NCBI RefSeq assembly: GCF_014650575.1
Contig: NZ_BMVF01000008.1
Coordinates: forward strand, 124,001-188,000
Source: Streptomyces naganishii JCM 4654
Lineage (GTDB): Bacteria; Actinomycetota; Actinomycetes; Streptomycetales; Streptomycetaceae
DNA length: 64,000 bases
Direction: 5' to 3'
Shown: positions 24,534 to 32,281 of the stretch, piece by piece
Numbering within the stretch: the stretch's first letter is position 1
Layout: each line of letters opens with the position of its first letter
Made by a program: the position numbers and the translations under genes
Notes under the pieces: model-generated
Databases searched by the model: none
Told to the model about the DNA's origin: nothing
Seen by the model: only the letters and a program-made list of their open reading frames with translations

Positions 24534-25502
24534 ATGCGTGCACTTCTCGTGGTCAATCCGGCGGCTACCACCACAAGCGCACGTACGCGTGACGTCCTGA
24601 TCCACGCGCTCGCCAGCGAGATGAAGCTGGAGGCGATCACCACCGAGTACCGCGGCCACGCCCGCGACCTGGGCAGGCAGGCCGCGGACAGCGACGACGT
24701 CGGCCTGGTGGTGGCCCTGGGCGGCGACGGCACCGTCAACGAGGTCGTCAACGGCCTGCTGCACCGCGGCCCGGACCCCGAGCGGCTGCCCCGCCTCGCC
24801 GTGGTCCCCGGCGGCTCCACCAATGTCTTCGCCCGCGCCCTGGGTCTGCCCAACGACGCCGTCGAGGCCACCGGCGCGATCCTCGACGCGCTGCGCGACG
24901 GCAGCGAGCGCACGGTCGGCCTGGGCCTCGCCTGCGGCACCCCGGGCTCCGAGGACGCGGCGGTCCCCGAGCGCTGGTTCACCTTCAATGCCGGGCTCGG
25001 TTTCGACGCGGGCGTGGTCGGCCGGGTGGAGCAGCAGCGCGAGCGCGGCAAGAAGTCCACGCACGCCCTCTACGTACGGCAGGTGATCCGCCAGTTCCTC
25101 GGCGAGCCGAGCCGCCGGCACGGGGCGATCACACTGGAGCGGCCCGGCGAGGACCCGGTCGCCGATCTGGTGGTGGCCATAGTGTCGAACACCTCGCCGT
25201 GGACGTATCTCGGCAATCGCCCGATGTACACGTCGCCTAAGGCCTCGTTCGACACGGGGCTCGACGTACTCGGTCTCAGCCGCCTGTCCACGGCCGCGGT
25301 TGCCCGGTATGGCACCCAGTTGCTCACTTCGTCCCCGGAGCGCGGCCCCCAGGGCAGGCATGCCGTTTCACTCCACGACCTGAGCGGCTTCACCTTGCAT
25401 TCGAAGGTCCCGCTCCCCCTCCAGATGGACGGTGACCACCTGGGGCTGCGTACGAGCGTGACGTTCACAGGCGTACGCCGTGCACTGCGTGTGATTGTGT
25501 GA
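24534..25502 (+). CDS. Diacylglycerol/lipid kinase family protein
   Basis: A 322-residue DAGK-catalytic-domain protein (BmrU/YegS class). Visible are the nucleotide-binding start LLVVNPAATTTSARTRDVLI, the GGDGTVNEVVNGL loop and VPGGSTNVFARALGLP. The C-terminal beta-sandwich ends LPLQMDGDHLGLRTSVTF. It probably phosphorylates a lipid such as diacylglycerol or a polyprenol. ATG 24534 is seven bases after TACGCT (24521-24526) with no Shine-Dalgarno, predicting a leaderless mRNA. Confidence 0.9.
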   Translation: MRALLVVNPAATTTSARTRDVLIHALASEMKLEAITTEYRGHARDLGRQAADSDDVGLVVALGGDGTVNEVVNGLLHRGPDPERLPRLAVVPGGSTNVFARALGLPNDAVEATGAILDALRDGSERTVGLGLACGTPGSEDAAVPERWFTFNAGLGFDAGVVGRVEQQRERGKKSTHALYVRQVIRQFLGEPSRRHGAITLERPGEDPVADLVVAIVSNTSPWTYLGNRPMYTSPKASFDTGLDVLGLSRLSTAAVARYGTQLLTSSPERGPQGRHAVSLHDLSGFTLHSKVPLPLQMDGDHLGLRTSVTFTGVRRALRVIV

Positions 25503-25820
25503 GCGGAACGGGCCAAAGTCCTTTCACTCGAACGTTTAGGCCAGGATCCACCCCATGGAAGTACGGCTGTGACCTAGTCGACACCGAGGAATCAAAAAAA
25601 ACTTTTCGGAAGGGGTTGTATCCGCCGCTGAGGTTTGCGAGTCTCTACGTGGCGATCGGGACGGCCCACCACACGGGCTCGTGAGATCACCGAAACCCCT
25701 CTTCAACTCACAGGACCACGTCAGGGAACCTGACGGTAGGCCCTTCCCTTGTTGAGGGATTCGTGAAAGCGTTCACATTCACAAGCAAGCTGAATGTAAT
25801 ACCAAGGAGAGGTAGCAGCC
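25503..25820 (+). promoter_or_regulatory. Long leader and promoter region of wblE
   Basis: No gene seen in these 318 bp. It includes an unusually AT-rich tract (A8 at about 25593-25601), an inverted repeat GTGAA-N4-TTCAC (25763-25776), and AAGGAGAGG just before ATG 25821. I tested GGAAT (25588) and GGAAC (25505) as SigR -35 elements; neither has GTT at the right spacing. Confidence 0.5.
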
Positions 25821-26078
25821 ATGGACTGGCGTCACAACGCCGTTTGCCGCGAGGAAGACCCCGAGCTCTTCTTCCCCATCGGCAACACCGGTCCTGCGCT
25901 GCTGCAGATCGAGGAAGCCAAGGCCGTCTGCCGTCGCTGCCCGGTTGTGGAGCAGTGCCTGCAGTGGGCGCTCGAGTCCGGTCAGGACTCCGGCGTCTGG
26001 GGTGGTCTCAGCGAGGACGAGCGCCGCGCGATGAAGCGCCGCGCCGCCCGCAACCGGGCCCGTCAGGCCTCCGCCTGA
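25821..26078 (+). CDS. wblE: WhiB-like iron-sulfur transcription factor WblE
   Basis: An 85-residue WhiB-like protein with four cysteines for a 4Fe-4S cluster: AVCREEDPELFF, then AKAVCRRCPVVEQCLQWALE (C-x2-C-x5-C pattern). The turn motif GVWGGLSEDERRAMKRR is followed by an Arg-rich basic tail for DNA binding. It is the Streptomyces counterpart of mycobacterial WhiB1, which binds the primary sigma factor and responds to nitric oxide. It stands next to a PdtaS-type kinase gene, the same neighbourhood as whiB1 in mycobacteria. Confidence 0.95.
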   Translation: MDWRHNAVCREEDPELFFPIGNTGPALLQIEEAKAVCRRCPVVEQCLQWALESGQDSGVWGGLSEDERRAMKRRAARNRARQASA

Positions 26079-26175
26079 CCACAGCCATCCCGCTGACAGC
26101 CTGAGCTTGGCGGCGCGTACAGCGAGTACGCATCTCCCGCCCCCGAGCCGCAGCGCGCAGTATCAACGAGCGACT

Positions 26176-26203
26176 AGCCCCGGACCGCCAACGGTCCGGG
26201 GCT
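26176..26203. terminator. Bidirectional terminator between wblE and the pdtaS-type gene
   Basis: A 12-bp perfect stem (26176-26187 and 26192-26203) with a CCAA loop, followed by CTTTG, between convergent genes. Confidence 0.8.
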
Positions 26204-26219
26204 CTTTGCCGTGCCGCGG

Positions 26220-27695
26220 CTACTTGTTCGCCCGTACCGGAATGTCGAGGATCACGCGCGTGCCGCGCCCGGGCGCCGGGACCATGTCGAAGCTGCCGCC
26301 CAACTCCCCCTCCACCAGGGTGCGGACGATCTGCAGGCCCAGGTTGCCGGAGCGGTGCGGGTCGAAGCCGTCGGGCAGGCCGACGCCGTCGTCCTGGACG
26401 GTGACGAGCAGACGCGCCTCGCGCGAGCTGCCGCCGCGCACCGCGGAGACCTCCACGGCGCCCGTGTCGCCCTCACGGAAGCCGTGTTCGAGGGCGTTCT
26501 GAAGGATCTCGGTGAGCACCATGGACAGCGGGGTGGCGACCTCGGCGTCCAGGATGCCGAAGCGGCCGCTGCGCCGGCCGGTCACCTTGCCCGGGGAGAT
26601 CTCGGCGACCATCGCGAGCACCCGGTCGGCGATCTCGTCGAACTCCACCCGCTCATCCAGGTTCTGAGACAGCGTCTCATGCACGATGGCGATCGAGCCG
26701 ACCCGCCGCACCGCCTCCTCCAGCGCCTCCCGGCCGCGTTCCGATTCGATGCGCCGGGCCTGGAGCCGGAGCAGCGCGGCCACCGTCTGGAGGTTGTTCT
26801 TGACCCGGTGGTGGATCTCCCGGATCGTCGCGTCCTTGGTGATCAATTCCCGCTCGCGGCGGCGCAGTTCGGTGACGTCCCGGAGCAGGACCAGTGAACC
26901 GATGCGGGTGCCCTTGGGTTTGAGGGGGATGGCCCGGAACTGGATGACCCCGTCGTGCGCCTCGATCTCGAACTCGCGCGGGGCCCAGCCGCTGGCCAGC
27001 TTCACCAGGGCCTCGTCCACCGGGCCCTTGGTCGGGGCGAGTTCTGCGGTGGTCCGGCCGAGGTGGTGGCCGACGAGATCGGCGGCGAGACCGAGGCGGT
27101 GGTAGGCCGACAGCGCGTTCGGGGAGGCGTACTGCACGATGCCGTCCACGTCCAGCCGGATCAGTCCGTCGCCGACGCGCGGCGAGGCGTCCATGTCGAC
27201 CTGCTGGTCCGGGAAGGGGAAGGAGCCCGCCGCGATCATCTGCGCCAGGTCCGAAGCGCTCTGGAGGTACGTCAGCTCCAGCCGGCTCGGGGTGCGCACG
27301 GTCAGCAGGTTGGTGTTGCGCGCGATGACTCCGAGCACCCGCCCTTCGCGCCGCACCGGGATGGACTCGACGCGGACCGGGACCTCCTCGCGCCACTCCG
27401 GGTCGCCCTCGCGCACGATGCGGCCCTCGTCGAGCGCGGCGTCCAGCATGGGCCGGCGGCCGCGCGGGACGAGGTGGCCGACCATATCGTCCTGGTAGGA
27501 GGTCGGGCCGGTGTTGGGCCGCATCTGGGCGACCGAGACGTACCGGGTGCCGTCGCGGGTGGGGACCCACAGGACCAGGTCGGCGAAGGAGAGGTCGGAG
27601 AGCAGCTGCCACTCCGAGACCAGCAGGTGGAGCCACTCGAGGTCGGAGTCGTCGAGTGCGGTGTGCTGGCGTACGAGTTCGTTCATGGAGGGCAC
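26220..27695 (-). CDS. pdtaS: Histidine kinase of the PdtaS type
   Basis: A 491-residue soluble kinase. An N-terminal GAF-like region (about 1-155) is followed by a PAS domain (about 170-275). The HisKA_2 phosphoacceptor helix is IREIHHRVKNNLQTVAALLR (His295/296), then HATPase_c with EILQNALEHGF, VQDDGVGLPDGF and GNLGLQIVRTL. No membrane segments. It corresponds to Rv3220c PdtaS, which signals to an antiterminator-type ANTAR regulator encoded elsewhere. GTG 27695 lies seven bases after TACGCT (27708-27703), predicting a leaderless mRNA; ATG 27686 is the alternative. Confidence 0.9.
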   Translation of the reverse strand: MPSMNELVRQHTALDDSDLEWLHLLVSEWQLLSDLSFADLVLWVPTRDGTRYVSVAQMRPNTGPTSYQDDMVGHLVPRGRRPMLDAALDEGRIVREGDPEWREEVPVRVESIPVRREGRVLGVIARNTNLLTVRTPSRLELTYLQSASDLAQMIAAGSFPFPDQQVDMDASPRVGDGLIRLDVDGIVQYASPNALSAYHRLGLAADLVGHHLGRTTAELAPTKGPVDEALVKLASGWAPREFEIEAHDGVIQFRAIPLKPKGTRIGSLVLLRDVTELRRRERELITKDATIREIHHRVKNNLQTVAALLRLQARRIESERGREALEEAVRRVGSIAIVHETLSQNLDERVEFDEIADRVLAMVAEISPGKVTGRRSGRFGILDAEVATPLSMVLTEILQNALEHGFREGDTGAVEVSAVRGGSSREARLLVTVQDDGVGLPDGFDPHRSGNLGLQIVRTLVEGELGGSFDMVPAPGRGTRVILDIPVRANK

Positions 27696-28145
27696 GTCTG
27701 CGAGCGTACCTGGGCTTTTGGCCGGCGTTCGAACAGCCGGGGAGGGTCCCGTGCGCGGAGGGCGGGGCGCGGAGGCCGGAGCGGGGCGGGCCCCGAAGAC
27801 ACCCGCGGGCCGCGGCGCCTGAGAGGGACCCTCAACCCTCCCGGCACCGCAGCCCGGAGCAGAATCGGCCGTGGGGTGTGCGGTCCCGGTCGGCCGAAGG
27901 TCGAGGAGCCGGTGCGGTCAGGGCAGAGAGCCCCGGTTCCTCGGTCCGCCTTCCTGTGCGGGGAAGGCGGAGGTCATGTGTGCGGACGTCGTGCGCGGAC
28001 TCGGCGTGCGTTGCGCCGTTCGAGGCTACTTCCAGCATTGTGGACTAGACCACTTCGGGCTGTCCATGAGCGGGAAGTCGTTCGTTGTCGTTTCTTCACC
28101 GACCCCGGCCGGTCCGGCGTCCACCCGCAGCCTAGCCCGCCCGGA
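27696..28145. other. 450-bp region without a convincing gene, containing an orphan DasR site
   Basis: Between the pdtaS-type gene and a TetR gene, both on the minus strand. The 27720-27850 part is GGGGC-rich with no structure I could interpret. A DasR operator lies at 28039-28054. A 68-codon minus-strand open frame begins at ATG 28038, touching that operator; its codon use is not clearly Streptomyces-like, so I leave it uncalled. Confidence 0.5.
28039..28054. promoter_or_regulatory. DasR-responsive element (dre), orphan
   Basis: TGTGGACTAGACCACT matches 13 of 16 positions of the published dre consensus ACTGGTCTAGACCACT. It is not directly upstream of an annotated gene: about 345 bp before the pdtaS-type start and downstream of the TetR gene. 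Confidence 0.6.
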
Positions 28146-28823
28146 TCAGCCACGGGGCCAGATGGCCATGGCAATTTCCGCCAGTGCCTCCAGTTCCCCG
28201 CGGCTCGCGCCGTCGCGCGCCTGCTGCGACATCCCCTGGATCAGGGCGCCGACGTACCGGGCGAGCGCGCCGGTGTCGGTGTCCGCGGGCAGCTCCCCCG
28301 CCGCGACACCCTGTTCCATACGGCTCCGGAAGGCGGCGATGTCGGCTTCGCGCCGCTCGCGCAGGAGCTCCTCGACCTCGGGGCTGGTGCAGTTGGTCGC
28401 GGCGTGCAGGACGAGGCACCCGTGCGGGTGACCGGGAGCCGTGTACGTGACGGCGGCCTCCCGCAGCAGCCGCTCCACGGCGGCGCGGGCCGTGGGCTCC
28501 TCGGCCAGGGCGCGGGGTGCGAAGGAGCGGTGGCGCTCGTCGTAGACCCGCACGGCCTCGGTGAAGAGCGCCTGCTTGTCACCGAAGGCGGCGTACAGGC
28601 TCGGGGCGCCGATACCCATGGCGCGGGTGAGGTCGGAGACGGAGGTGGCCTCGTACCCGTGCTCCCAGAAGGCGAGGACCGCCTTCTCGAGCGCGGTGGC
28701 GCGGTCGAAGGAACGGGGGCGCCCCCGGCGCCGGGAGGCACGCTCGGCCGACTCGGCCGGCGCACCCCGCTCGACCCGTTCCACCGCCCTGACCTGCGGG
28801 TTCGTCTGCTCGATTCGCTCCAT
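28146..28823 (-). CDS. TetR family transcriptional regulator
   Basis: A 225-residue repressor. Residues 1-35 are charged and Arg-rich (RRRGRPRSFD), followed by the TetR helix-turn-helix (about 38-85: VSDLTRAMGIGAPSLYAAFGDKQALF). The C-terminal part resembles TetR_C regulators of the AcrR/YxaF type, with HPHGCLVLHAATNCTSPEVE. ATG 28823 lies six bases after TAGAAT (28835-28830 on the minus strand) with no Shine-Dalgarno, predicting a leaderless mRNA. Inverted repeats beyond it are probable operators. No partner gene follows on the divergent side before nagB; see the finding on a possible lost target. Confidence 0.88.
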   Translation of the reverse strand: MERIEQTNPQVRAVERVERGAPAESAERASRRRGRPRSFDRATALEKAVLAFWEHGYEATSVSDLTRAMGIGAPSLYAAFGDKQALFTEAVRVYDERHRSFAPRALAEEPTARAAVERLLREAAVTYTAPGHPHGCLVLHAATNCTSPEVEELLRERREADIAAFRSRMEQGVAAGELPADTDTGALARYVGALIQGMSQQARDGASRGELEALAEIAMAIWPRG

Positions 28824-28831
28824 GGGGTGAT

Positions 28832-28898
28832 TCTATAGCGGGCACTAGAGAAATGTCGGCGGGCTGTTGTACGGTCTTTCTGTAGCGATCGATAGACA
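28832..28898. promoter_or_regulatory. Probable TetR operators
   Basis: TCTATAG-N6-CTAGAGA (28832-28851) is a near-perfect inverted repeat next to the leaderless TetR promoter. A related element, TCTGTAG...ATAGACA, lies at 28879-28898 around the palindrome CGATCG. Such paired sites usually serve divergent promoters. Confidence 0.5.
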
Positions 28899-28962
28899 AA
28901 TGGCGGAGGAGGAGCGGACATGGGCTCGCGGACCACCCCTCGACAGGGGCCGATTCTGTTAG

Positions 28963-28978
28963 ATTGGTCTAAACCACA
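28963..28978. promoter_or_regulatory. DasR-responsive element upstream of nagB
   Basis: ATTGGTCTAAACCACA matches 13 of 16 positions of the dre consensus, 60 bp before the nagB start. nagB is an established DasR target in S. coelicolor. Confidence 0.85.
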
Positions 28979-29038
28979 TCACCCCTCGTTCCCGGGTGCG
29001 GTCCCCTCCCCGGTACCCCTCAGATCGGCAGGCCCAGC

Positions 29039-29824
29039 GTGGAAGTTGTCATCGTTCCGGACGCCAGAGCGGGCGGCGAGCTCATCGCCGAGGCCATGGC
29101 ACGACTGCTGCGACGCAAGCCCGACGCGCTGCTCGGCGTGGCCACGGGCTCGACACCCCTTCCCGTCTACGAGGCCCTGGCGGCCAAGGTGGCATCAGGC
29201 GCCGTGGACACCTCACGGGCGCGGATCGCCCAGCTCGACGAGTACGTGGGGCTGCCCGCCGACCACCCGGAGTCCTACCGCTCCGTGCTGCGGCGCGAGG
29301 TGCTGGAGCCGCTCGGGATCAAGATGGACGCCTTCCTCGGGCCCGACGGCACCGCACAGGACGTGCAGGCGGCCTGCGAGGCCTATGACCGGGCGCTGGC
29401 CGGCGCGGGCGGAGTGGACCTCCAGCTGCTCGGGATCGGCACCGACGGGCACATCGGGTTCAACGAGCCGTGCTCCTCGCTCGCCTCCCGCACACGGATC
29501 AAGACGCTGACCGAGCAGACCCGCGTGGACAACGCCCGCTTCTTCGACGGCGACGTCGAGCAGGTGCCGCACCACGTCATCACCCAGGGCATCGGCACCA
29601 TCCTGGAGGCCCGCCACCTGGTGCTGCTGGCCACGGGCGAGGGCAAGGCCGACGCGGTCGCCGCGACCGTCGAGGGACCGGTCGCCGCCGTCTGCCCGGC
29701 ATCCGCGCTCCAGCTCCACCCGCACGCCACCGTCGTGGTCGACGAGCCCGCCGCCGCCAAGCTGAAGCTGGCCGGCTACTTCCGCCACACCTACGCCAAC
29801 AAGCCGGACTGGCAGGGCATATAG
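29039..29824 (+). CDS. nagB: Glucosamine-6-phosphate deaminase
   Basis: A 261-residue enzyme converting glucosamine-6-phosphate to fructose-6-phosphate and ammonia, the exit of amino-sugar catabolism into glycolysis. Visible are GVATGSTPLPVYEAL (phosphate loop), the catalytic segment QLDEYVGLPADHPESYRS, GIGTDGHIGFNEPCSSLASR and the active-site stretch VPHHVITQGIGTILEARHLV. Start GTG 29039 with only a weak AGG upstream. Glucosamine-6-phosphate is the DasR inducer, so NagB both drains and tunes the signal. A dre lies upstream; a terminator follows. Confidence 0.96.
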   Translation: MEVVIVPDARAGGELIAEAMARLLRRKPDALLGVATGSTPLPVYEALAAKVASGAVDTSRARIAQLDEYVGLPADHPESYRSVLRREVLEPLGIKMDAFLGPDGTAQDVQAACEAYDRALAGAGGVDLQLLGIGTDGHIGFNEPCSSLASRTRIKTLTEQTRVDNARFFDGDVEQVPHHVITQGIGTILEARHLVLLATGEGKADAVAATVEGPVAAVCPASALQLHPHATVVVDEPAAAKLKLAGYFRHTYANKPDWQGI

Positions 29825-29846
29825 CCCCGGGGTCGCCGCGCCCGCA

Positions 29847-29887
29847 GAAGGTGCCGGCCACCCCGAGGCGGGGTGAGCGGCACCTTC
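29847..29887. terminator. Bidirectional terminator between nagB and dasD
   Basis: Outer stem GAAGGTGCCG (29847-29856) with CGGCACCTTC (29878-29887), and inner stem CACCCC/GGGGTG (29859-29864 and 29870-29875), between convergent genes. Confidence 0.8.
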
Positions 29888-29899
29888 GCCGTATCCGGG

Positions 29900-31429
29900 C
29901 TAGGCGGTCGGGATCCCGGTGCCCGCGATGGCCTCCGCAGCCGCGCGGCCGCAGACCCGGGCGGCGCCGTGGGTGGCGATGTGGAGGGCGCCCCGGGGGG
30001 AGGCCTGGGGGACGCCCATCTCGACCACGATCGTGTCGGGGCGGGCGGCCAGCAGGGCGTCGAGGGCGGCGGCCATCCAGGGGTGCCGGTGCTCGTCGCG
30101 CACCACGGCGACCACGCGGCGGTCGCCGGCCGCCCCGAGGATCTCGCGACCGGCGTCGTCACCGGCGAAGGTCCCCGTCAGCGTGCCGGGCAGCAGGTGG
30201 GCGAGCTCCGCCGCCACGCCCCAGGGCGTCTCGTCACCGACGGCGATGTTGGCGACCGGGGTGAGCGCGGCGACGTAGGGCGGTGCGGTGAGCGGGGTGA
30301 ACGGGATGAACGTCTCGCCGGGCGTGACCCTCAGGGCGCGGCGGGCCGCTCGCAGGCCGACCTCCTCGTCGCCGGCGCCGGGCCGGTGCGAGGCGGCGGC
30401 CGCCGTCCAGCGGGCGAGCGCGCGCACCCGCCCGGCCGCGTCCGCGAGCCGCTCCTCGGGCAGTTCACCGGCGCGGACGGCCTCGACCAGGGCGTCGCGC
30501 AGCCGGCGGACCGTCTCCTCGTCGGCGAGGCCGCCGCCCACGCAGATCGCGTCGGCGCCGGCCGCGACGGCGAGGACGCTGCCCCGCTCGATGCCGTAGG
30601 TGCCGGCGACGGCCCGCATCTCCATGCCGTCGGTGACGATCAGGCCGTCGTACCCCATCTCACCGCGAAGGAGGTCGGTCAGCACCCAGTTGGACAACGT
30701 TGCCGGACGGTCCGGATCCAGGGCCGGGACCAGGATGTGGGCGCTCATCACGGCCTTGGTGCCGGCCTCGATCGCCGCGCGGAAGGGTGCCAGTTCGCGC
30801 TCGTGGAGGACGGAGGCGTCCACGTCGATGCGGGGCAGGGCGTGGTGGGAGTCGACGGCGGTGTCGCCGTGGCCGGGGAAGTGCTTGGTGCAGGCGGCGA
30901 CGCCGGCGGACTGCAGGCCGGTGACGTAGGCGGCGGTGTGCCGGGCGGCCAGGGCGGTGCCGGCGCCGAAGGAGCGGACGCCGATGACCGGGTTGGCGGG
31001 ATTGGAGTTGACGTCGGCGGAGGGGGCCCAGTTGAAGTTCACCCCGCACTCGGCGAGGCGCCGGCCGAGTTCGCGGGCGACGGCGCGCGTCAGGTGCACG
31101 TCGTCCACCGCGCCGAGGGCGTGGTTGCCGGGGAAGCTGGAGCCGGTGCGCACCTCCAGACGGGTGACGTCGCCGCCCTCCTCGTCGATGGCGACCAGGA
31201 CGTCCTCGCGTTCGGCGCGCAACTGGGCGGTCAGTTCGGAGAGTTGTTCACGGGAGGTGATGTTGCGGCCGAAGAGGCCGACCGAGGCGAGGCCCTCGCC
31301 GAGCCGGCGCAGCAGCCAGTCGGGAGCCTTGGTGCCGGTGAAGCCGGGCTGGAGGACGGTGAGCGCGTCACGCGTCAGACTGTCGTTCTCCGAGTTGGAC
31401 GCAGTGGTTCCGCTGGCGAATGTCGTCAT
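29900..31429 (-). CDS. dasD: Beta-N-acetylglucosaminidase (GH3), cytoplasmic
   Basis: A 509-residue glycoside hydrolase family 3 enzyme, NagZ-like, that splits imported chitobiose to N-acetylglucosamine. Visible are LVAIDEEGGDVTRL, the catalytic loop CTKHFPGHGDTAVDSHH (His general acid/base) and the nucleophile region LIVTDGMEMRAVAGTYG. No signal peptide, so it acts inside the cell. ATG 31429 begins 9 bp after the dasC stop codon; dasA-dasB-dasC-dasD therefore run as one operon in this order on the minus strand. Expected to be under DasR through the sites upstream of dasA. Confidence 0.93.
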   Translation of the reverse strand: MTTFASGTTASNSENDSLTRDALTVLQPGFTGTKAPDWLLRRLGEGLASVGLFGRNITSREQLSELTAQLRAEREDVLVAIDEEGGDVTRLEVRTGSSFPGNHALGAVDDVHLTRAVARELGRRLAECGVNFNWAPSADVNSNPANPVIGVRSFGAGTALAARHTAAYVTGLQSAGVAACTKHFPGHGDTAVDSHHALPRIDVDASVLHERELAPFRAAIEAGTKAVMSAHILVPALDPDRPATLSNWVLTDLLRGEMGYDGLIVTDGMEMRAVAGTYGIERGSVLAVAAGADAICVGGGLADEETVRRLRDALVEAVRAGELPEERLADAAGRVRALARWTAAAASHRPGAGDEEVGLRAARRALRVTPGETFIPFTPLTAPPYVAALTPVANIAVGDETPWGVAAELAHLLPGTLTGTFAGDDAGREILGAAGDRRVVAVVRDEHRHPWMAAALDALLAARPDTIVVEMGVPQASPRGALHIATHGAARVCGRAAAEAIAGTGIPTA

Positions 31430-31438
31430 CGGGTGGCG

Positions 31439-32281
31439 TTATCCCTTCACGGCGCCCGCGGTCAGGCCCGCGGCCATCTTGCGCTGGACGATGAGGAACA
31501 GGACGACGATCGGCACGGCCATCATCGTGGCTCCGGCCATCATCGGGGCGTACTCGGTGCCGTGCTTGGTGGTGAAGTTGCCGAGCCAGACGGTCGCGGT
31601 CTGGTGCTCCTGGCTCAGCAGCATCAGGGCGTAGATGTACTCGTTCCAGGCCTGGATGAAACCGTAGACCGAGGTGGCGACCATGCCGGGGGCGAGCAGC
31701 GGGAAGACCACCCGGATGAAGGCGCCGGTGCGGGAGCAGCCGTCGACCATGGCCGCCTCCTCCAGTTCCCGGGGGATGTTGACGATGAATCCGCGCAGGG
31801 TCCACACCGTGAAGGGGAGGATGAACGTGAGGTAGGTGATGATGAGGCCGGTCAGCTTGTCGTACTGCTTCAGGTCGTTGAGCAGCAGGAAGACCGGGAT
31901 GATCATGGCGACCAGCGGCACCATCTGGACCGCCAGGATGCCCACGATCACGACCTTGCGGCCGCGGAAGGCGAAGCGGGAGATGGCGAGCGCGGCCAGC
32001 ATGCCGACGACCATGCCGATCACCACGACAGACAGGGACACCACGAGGCTGCGGCCGACCGGGCCCCAGAAGTCGGAGATGTCCAGGGCGCGGCGGAAGT
32101 TGTCCAGGGTGACGCCGGTGGGCAGCAGGCTCGGGTCCGGGTCGATGGCGTCCTTGGCCGGCTTGAACGCCGTGTTGAGCATCCAGTAGAGGGGGAAGCC
32201 GGCGATGACGAAGACGAGGAGGCCGAGCAGGTTCCAGCCGAGCCTGGACCTGCGCCGTCCGGCCGTCGCGGTGGCGCTCAT
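31439..32281 (-). CDS. dasC: Chitobiose ABC transporter permease DasC
   Basis: A 280-residue permease of the carbohydrate (CUT1, MalG-like) type with six predicted membrane segments, starting LLGLLVFVIAGFPLYWMLNT, and the ATPase contact loop ELEEAAMVDGCSRTGAFIRV. ATG 32281 overlaps the dasB stop as ATGA. No ATPase gene is in the cluster; in S. coelicolor the shared ATPase MsiK, encoded elsewhere, energises DasABC. Confidence 0.93.
   Translation of the reverse strand: MSATATAGRRRSRLGWNLLGLLVFVIAGFPLYWMLNTAFKPAKDAIDPDPSLLPTGVTLDNFRRALDISDFWGPVGRSLVVSLSVVVIGMVVGMLAALAISRFAFRGRKVVIVGILAVQMVPLVAMIIPVFLLLNDLKQYDKLTGLIITYLTFILPFTVWTLRGFIVNIPRELEEAAMVDGCSRTGAFIRVVFPLLAPGMVATSVYGFIQAWNEYIYALMLLSQEHQTATVWLGNFTTKHGTEYAPMMAGATMMAVPIVVLFLIVQRKMAAGLTAGAVKG

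Noticed and set aside
25588..25617. GGAAT followed by GTT upstream of wblE as a SigR promoter
   Set aside because: The spacing is 22 bp, not 18, and the upstream GGAAC candidate is also wrong. The exact 18-bp version exists only at sigR in the window.
27832..28038. A 68-codon minus-strand frame starting at the orphan DasR site
   Set aside because: Third-position GC is not clearly biased and the sequence resembles no family. Kept only as a note in the DasR finding.
28920..29510. A 196-codon plus-strand frame with a strong Shine-Dalgarno before nagB
   Set aside because: Most of it is nagB read in another frame. Only its start region is interesting, and it is reported as a possible remnant.
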